Positions 60,881-64,000 of a stretch of DNA of 64,000 bases are shown piece by piece. The DNA lies in contig JBJMIG010000003.1 of NCBI GenBank assembly GCA_045806965.1, positions 1 to 64,000 on the forward strand, written 5' to 3'. Numbering within the stretch: the stretch's first letter is position 1; each line of letters begins with the position of its first letter. A model generated the notes under the pieces. It did not search any database and was not told where the DNA came from. It saw only the letters and a list, made by a program, of their open reading frames with translations. Origin of the DNA: DASYTH01 sp045806965 (lineage in GTDB: Bacteria > Actinomycetota > Actinomycetes > Mycobacteriales > Pseudonocardiaceae). The position numbers and the translations under genes were made by a program.

Positions 60881-61794
60881 GCGGCGGCCTCCTCTTCGGT
60901 GCTGACGACGTTGCGGAAGAGTTCGGTGAGCGTGGCCTGGCGCCGGGTGAACTCCCGCACCGGGCCGGTGGACAGCGCGGTCTGCAGCACAAGCTGGTCG
61001 TCCACACCGTGGGCCAGCTCGAGCACCACCCGGTGGCCCTCCCAGCCGACCAGCGAGACGCCCTGCAGCGCGTCCGCCCAGTCCGGGCCGGCGTGCGGGG
61101 CGTCCACAACCAGCCGGGTGGTCGCGCCGGCACGCAGCTCGTCCACGGTGCCCACGGCGACCATCTGTCCACTGCGAATGATTCCGACCCGGTGGCAGAG
61201 CCGCTCGACCAGGTCGAGCTGGTGGCTGGAGAACACCACCGGAATGCCCTGGGCGGCCTTGGCCAGCAGCACGTTGCTCATCACGTCGACGGCGACCGGA
61301 TCAAGACCGGAGAACGGCTCGTCCAGCACCAGGATGGTCGGCTCGTGGATCAGCGCCGCGGCCAGTTGGACCCGCTGTTGGTTGCCGAGGCTGAGCTTCT
61401 GCACCTCGTCGTCGCGCCGGTGGGCCACGCCGAGCCGTTCGGTCCACTCGGTCATCGAGCGCCGGGCCGCCAGCGCGGACATGCCGTGCAGCCTGGCCAG
61501 GTAGATCAGCTGCTCGCCGACCTTCATCTTGGGGTAGAGGCCGCGCTCCTCCGGCATGTAGCCGATGTGCCGCCTGGTCTCCATGGTGATGGGCGCACCG
61601 TCCCACCACACCGTGCCGGAGTCCGCGGCGAGCACGCCGAGCGCGATCCGCATCGCGGTGGTCTTGCCGGCGCCGTTGCTGCCGACGAAGCCGAACAGCT
61701 CGCCGGCGCGCACGTCGAACGTCGCCTCCTGCAACGCCACCACGTCGCCGTACCGCTTGGACAAATGATCGAAAACCAGGCGCCTGTCGTTCAC
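60877..61794 (-). CDS. ABC transporter ATP-binding protein (NatA-like)
   Basis: This 305-aa ATPase has Walker A (GSNGAGKTTA), a signature region LSLGNQQRVQLA, Walker B ILVLDEPFSGLD and H-loop SSHQLDLVE. The C-terminal DUF4162-type tail is usual for drug/sodium exporters. It partners the permease downstream and may share an operon with the upstream VOC gene (24-nt gap). Confidence 0.93.
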   Translation of the reverse strand: MNDRRLVFDHLSKRYGDVVALQEATFDVRAGELFGFVGSNGAGKTTAMRIALGVLAADSGTVWWDGAPITMETRRHIGYMPEERGLYPKMKVGEQLIYLARLHGMSALAARRSMTEWTERLGVAHRRDDEVQKLSLGNQQRVQLAAALIHEPTILVLDEPFSGLDPVAVDVMSNVLLAKAAQGIPVVFSSHQLDLVERLCHRVGIIRSGQMVAVGTVDELRAGATTRLVVDAPHAGPDWADALQGVSLVGWEGHRVVLELAHGVDDQLVLQTALSTGPVREFTRRQATLTELFRNVVSTEEEAAA

Positions 61795-61818
61795 CCGGCC
61801 ATCCTGCCCGAAGCGGGC

Positions 61819-62505
61819 TCAGTAGTCGCGCAACGAACTGATGAAGAAGTCGAGTCCCTGGTTGTCGCGGCAGGCGGCGTGGGCGCCCGCCCGGTTGGGC
61901 TGGGCCGGGCCGCAGGTGCCGCCCGCCGCTCGGATCCGGTCCGCGGCGGCCTCGATGTCGTCCACTTGGAAGTAGACCGAGATCGGGCCGGGGGCGCCGG
62001 CGCCGAACAGCCCGCCGGGCGGCGCGACATTGGTGATGTGCCAGCCGCCCGGGTGGCTGCCGGTGCTGAACTGCCAGTCGAAGAGCGGGCCGTAGAACCG
62101 TTTGGCCAGCTCGTCGTCCGCGGCGGGCAGCACGAAGTAGACGAGGTCGCCGATGCCGGGCTTGGGCGGGCCGTCCAGCGCGTAGGCCTGGTCCGGTTGC
62201 CAGATCGCGAACTCGCCGTCCTGATCGTCGGTGCAGCGCGTGCTCCAGCCGGCGGGGGAGCGCAGCGGGCGGCCGGCTTGTCCGCCGAGGTCGCGGACCT
62301 GAGCGGCCGTGCGTGCGGCGTCCTCGACGACGAAGTAGGCGTCGATTCGTGGCGTGGCGGCGGCGCCGAACACGCCGCCGGTGGGCGACGAACCCACGAC
62401 GTGGTCGTCCGGTTGGAACTGCCAGCCCAGTGTGTTGTGATAGAAGTCCTTGGCGCGCAACGCATCGGGCACGTTGATCACGAAGTAGCCGAGTACCGCC
62501 GGCAT
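61819..62505 (-). CDS. VOC-family protein with two glyoxalase-like domains
   Basis: This 228-aa protein contains two vicinal-oxygen-chelate repeats, the first starting AVLGYFVINVPDALRAKDFY and the second DLVYFVLPAADDELAKRFY. Members bind or resist small molecules and include dioxygenases and resistance proteins. GGAG precedes the ATG. It sits between the SRPBCC and ABC genes, in the same direction. Confidence 0.85.
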   Translation of the reverse strand: MPAVLGYFVINVPDALRAKDFYHNTLGWQFQPDDHVVGSSPTGGVFGAAATPRIDAYFVVEDAARTAAQVRDLGGQAGRPLRSPAGWSTRCTDDQDGEFAIWQPDQAYALDGPPKPGIGDLVYFVLPAADDELAKRFYGPLFDWQFSTGSHPGGWHITNVAPPGGLFGAGAPGPISVYFQVDDIEAAADRIRAAGGTCGPAQPNRAGAHAACRDNQGLDFFISSLRDY

Positions 62506-62533
62506 GATCGCTCCGTTCGTTCGTTGGGTATGG

Positions 62534-63301
62534 TCAGTCGGCCGGCGTCCACTGGAGCAGCGCGAGCCGCCAGGCGCCGTCGTCGTGCACCAGCACGCTG
62601 CTCACCGTGACCGTGAACGGTCGAGGGTGCGCGGCGTTGTACCCGGTGGCGCGGTGGGTGAGCACGGCGGTCGCCGCATCCAGCCGGACGATGCGGGACT
62701 CGGCCAGGTCGTACTGGGTGTACGGCTGGTGGTTCGCGATTGCGGCAAGGCATTGCGCCTTGGTGTAGGTGTTGTCCCGGCCTGGGAAGATCAGCACGGC
62801 ATCGTCGGTCAGGTTCGTCTCGATGAAGGCGACGTCGTTCTTGGCGATGGCGTCGAGGAACTCGCCCAGCCGGGCCAGCAACATCCGCTCGGTGGAGTGC
62901 CGGGCGAAGCCGGCCAGCGCGGCGGCCCAGTCGCCGCCGGCGTGCTCGGTCCAGCCGCGGTGGTGCAGGACGACCCGGGTTCCTGACTCCGTGGTCTCGA
63001 ACCGAACCTCGACCTCGGTACGCTGCTGATCGGCGCTGCCCGGCGGTCCGTAGCTGAACACCAGGCGGGGACCGGGCTCCCACACGGAAATCCGGCCGAC
63101 CTCACACTCCATAGTAGACTGATCGGGGTTGAGCAGCAGCCGCCCGCCGACGCCCGGTTCGAACCGCACCGCCCCGGTCGAGCCCGGCCCCCACAGCGAC
63201 CGGTCCCGCTGCCACCAAGCCGAAGCCTCGCTGGTGAAAACCTCGAACGCGGTCGACGGCGGAACCCCGACCTCGACGACCACGCAGGCCTCATCCCGCA
63301 C
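62534..63301 (-). CDS. Two-domain protein: SRPBCC (AHSA1) + SnoaL-like
   Basis: This 255-aa protein starts with an AHSA1-type SRPBCC domain (VEVGVPPSTAFEVFTSEASA to VLHHRGWTEHAGG). A second NTF2/SnoaL-like domain (about 145-255, IAKNDVAFIETNLTDDAVLI) follows. This fusion is uncommon. The GTG start overlaps the arsR stop by 11 nt, the usual pairing of ArsR and SRPBCC genes. Confidence 0.82.
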   Translation of the reverse strand: MRDEACVVVEVGVPPSTAFEVFTSEASAWWQRDRSLWGPGSTGAVRFEPGVGGRLLLNPDQSTMECEVGRISVWEPGPRLVFSYGPPGSADQQRTEVEVRFETTESGTRVVLHHRGWTEHAGGDWAAALAGFARHSTERMLLARLGEFLDAIAKNDVAFIETNLTDDAVLIFPGRDNTYTKAQCLAAIANHQPYTQYDLAESRIVRLDAATAVLTHRATGYNAAHPRPFTVTVSSVLVHDDGAWRLALLQWTPAD

Positions 63302-63665
63302 GCCCGCTCCCCTCCCCGTCGGCCGTCCGCTCCACCGGCCGAGCCTCGGCACGCTGTTTGAATGCGCCAAGTTGCTCGGCCCAGAAGGCCTCCACCTGAT
63401 CCAGCCAGGCCCGCAGGGCGAGGAGCGGTTCTTGCCGCAGCTGGTACACACGCACCCGTGCGTCCCCGACAATGCCGTCGACGCCGACCAGCCCGCTGGC
63501 CCGCAACACTCGTAGGTGCCGGCTCATCGCCGGCCCGCTCATTCCCATCGCGCTCGCCAACTCACCCGCCCGCAGCGGCCCCTTCCCCAACATCTCCACG
63601 ACCCGCCGCCGCACCGGATCCCCCAGCGCCGCGATCACCCCGTCCACATCCTTCACCACACCCAC
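63291..63665 (-). CDS. ArsR-family regulator
   Basis: This 124-aa protein has the ArsR winged helix (VIAALGDPVRRRVVEMLGKG, ELASAMGMSGPAMSRHLRVL) and belongs to the SRPBCC-linked subgroup lacking metal cysteines. GTG 63665 is taken as start; GTG 63659 or 63656 are possible. An inverted repeat just upstream is the likely operator. Confidence 0.88.
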   Translation of the reverse strand: MGVVKDVDGVIAALGDPVRRRVVEMLGKGPLRAGELASAMGMSGPAMSRHLRVLRASGLVGVDGIVGDARVRVYQLRQEPLLALRAWLDQVEAFWAEQLGAFKQRAEARPVERTADGEGSGRAG

Positions 63666-63666
63666 A

Positions 63667-64000
63667 CTATTTAACGCACCAGTTAAACATGTCAAGCCCA
63701 CACACCCGACCCATCGCACCCGCTACCCTGTCCCCACGGCCCTCGTAGCTCAGGGGATAGAGCGCCCGCCTCCTAAGCGGTAGGTCGCAGGTTCGAATCC
63801 TGCCGGGGGCACGTACAACATCCGCACAAGCAACGCCTGCCATCTGAGCAGGTGTTTCTTGTGTGGTGATCATGGTGTTGGTGATCCTTTCTGCCGCTGT
63901 GGCGATGTGGGGTAGCTCGTCGGCTGGGAGCCGGATGCTGATGGTGACGTCGTCGTTGTCGGGGTGCAGTCGGACCTCCAGGTGGGTCGTTTCGAACAGG
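63667..64000 (-). CDS. Possible integrase C-terminal end reading into tRNA-Arg (partial)
   Basis: A minus-strand frame is open from the right edge to TGA 63667. Its first part (LFETTHLEVRLHPDNDDVTI, then RLPADELPHIATAAERIT) reads like the end of an actinobacterial serine recombinase. The last third is the antisense of tRNA-Arg, giving RTCDLPLRRR. The true protein end may be earlier. This would fit an element integrated at the tRNA 3' end. Confidence 0.35.
   Translation of the reverse strand, partial: LFETTHLEVRLHPDNDDVTISIRLPADELPHIATAAERITNTMITTQETPAQMAGVACADVVRAPGRIRTCDLPLRRRALYPLSYEGRGDRVAGAMGRVCGLDMFNWCVK
63670..63687. promoter_or_regulatory. Probable ArsR operator
   Basis: TTTAACGCACCAGTTAAA is an inverted repeat (TTTAAC/GTTAAA, 6-bp spacer) 4 bp before the arsR start. 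AT-rich arms in this GC-rich DNA stand out. Binding here would autorepress the arsR-SRPBCC operon. Confidence 0.72.
63739..63811 (+). tRNA. tRNA-Arg (anticodon CCT)
   Basis: The 73-nt gene starts GCCCTCGTAGCTCAGGGG, with acceptor stem GCCCTCG/CGGGGGC (one T-G pair), anticodon loop CTCCTAA (CCT, reading AGG) and T arm GCAGG-TTCGAAT-CCTGC. Position 27/43 is a mismatch. CCA is not encoded. Confidence 0.95.

Noticed and set aside
63667..63873. Independent 68-aa protein containing RTCDLPLRRR
   Set aside because: This peptide is the translation of the tRNA-Arg antisense strand, a common false gene; kept only as the end of a possible partial integrase.
1..64000. CRISPR arrays, rRNA genes, IS transposases with terminal inverted repeats
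   Set aside because: No regularly spaced repeats, rRNA signature or DDE transposase was seen.

Overview
The window looks like chromosomal DNA of a high-GC actinomycete, most likely of the order Pseudonocardiales. Codon third positions are strongly GC-biased, several genes appear leaderless, DUF397/XRE and DUF2637 families are present, and two core blocks match the Mycobacterium tuberculosis mprA-mprB-pepD-moaB2-mscL and ruc-5FCL-galU-moeA1-rimJ-Rv0996 neighbourhoods. The genus cannot be fixed from sequence alone.

1-15.9 kb is housekeeping and accessory metabolism. It holds an ECF sigma factor with its coupled membrane partner, a protein O-mannosyltransferase, a Ser/Thr kinase with an N-terminal membrane domain, propionyl-CoA synthetase, and a secreted GH20 hexosaminidase behind a DasR-like operator. 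A tightly overlapping four-gene minus-strand operon follows (GT-C membrane protein, flavin disulfide reductase, PLP decarboxylase, RlmA-type rRNA methyltransferase). Then come a TetR/SRPBCC divergent pair sharing a palindromic operator and a DUF2156 MprF-like membrane enzyme.

16-38.8 kb is a composite accessory region ending at tRNA-Ala. It contains DUF2637 mobile-element genes (one intact, one wrecked), a minus-strand DNA-modification and defence operon (MORC/MutL-like GHKL ATPase, PD-(D/E)XK DUF4420 protein, Z1 helicase-like protein, cytosine-C5 methyltransferase, Vsr nuclease, unknown 201-aa protein), and two sets of type VII (ESX) substrate-like genes with lipoproteins, a PPE-like repeat protein and an EspG-like chaperone. 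It also has an XRE/DUF397 pair, a frameshifted replication-relaxation gene and a frameshifted large serine recombinase that stops 5 bp short of tRNA-Ala. No ESX motor genes are present, so export would rely on a machine encoded elsewhere.

38.9-63.7 kb is the conserved core: GlpR/SepX, RimJ, Glp/MoeA, GalU, 5-FCL, a Ruc-like FmdB zinc-ribbon protein preceded by a near-perfect CIRCE element, a SAF-domain protein, MscL, MoaB, and further right HtrA/PepD-MprB-MprA. Compared with the mycobacterial order, a cell-envelope/glycosylation block (epimerase, two-component system, GT-C protein, GT2, DUF2064, methyltransferase) lies between moaB and htrA, and a DeoR regulator lies between htrA and mprB. 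Matching TCTCAG direct repeats lie at the same distance before mprA and htrA, which points to MprA control of both. Further right are an Eis-like acetyltransferase, EthD, a histidine phosphatase, an orphan LuxR response regulator, a NatAB-like ABC exporter, a VOC protein, and an ArsR/SRPBCC pair.

The right edge holds tRNA-Arg(CCT). A minus-strand reading frame runs into its 3' end and may be the tail of a second integrase. This mirrors the tRNA-Ala arrangement.
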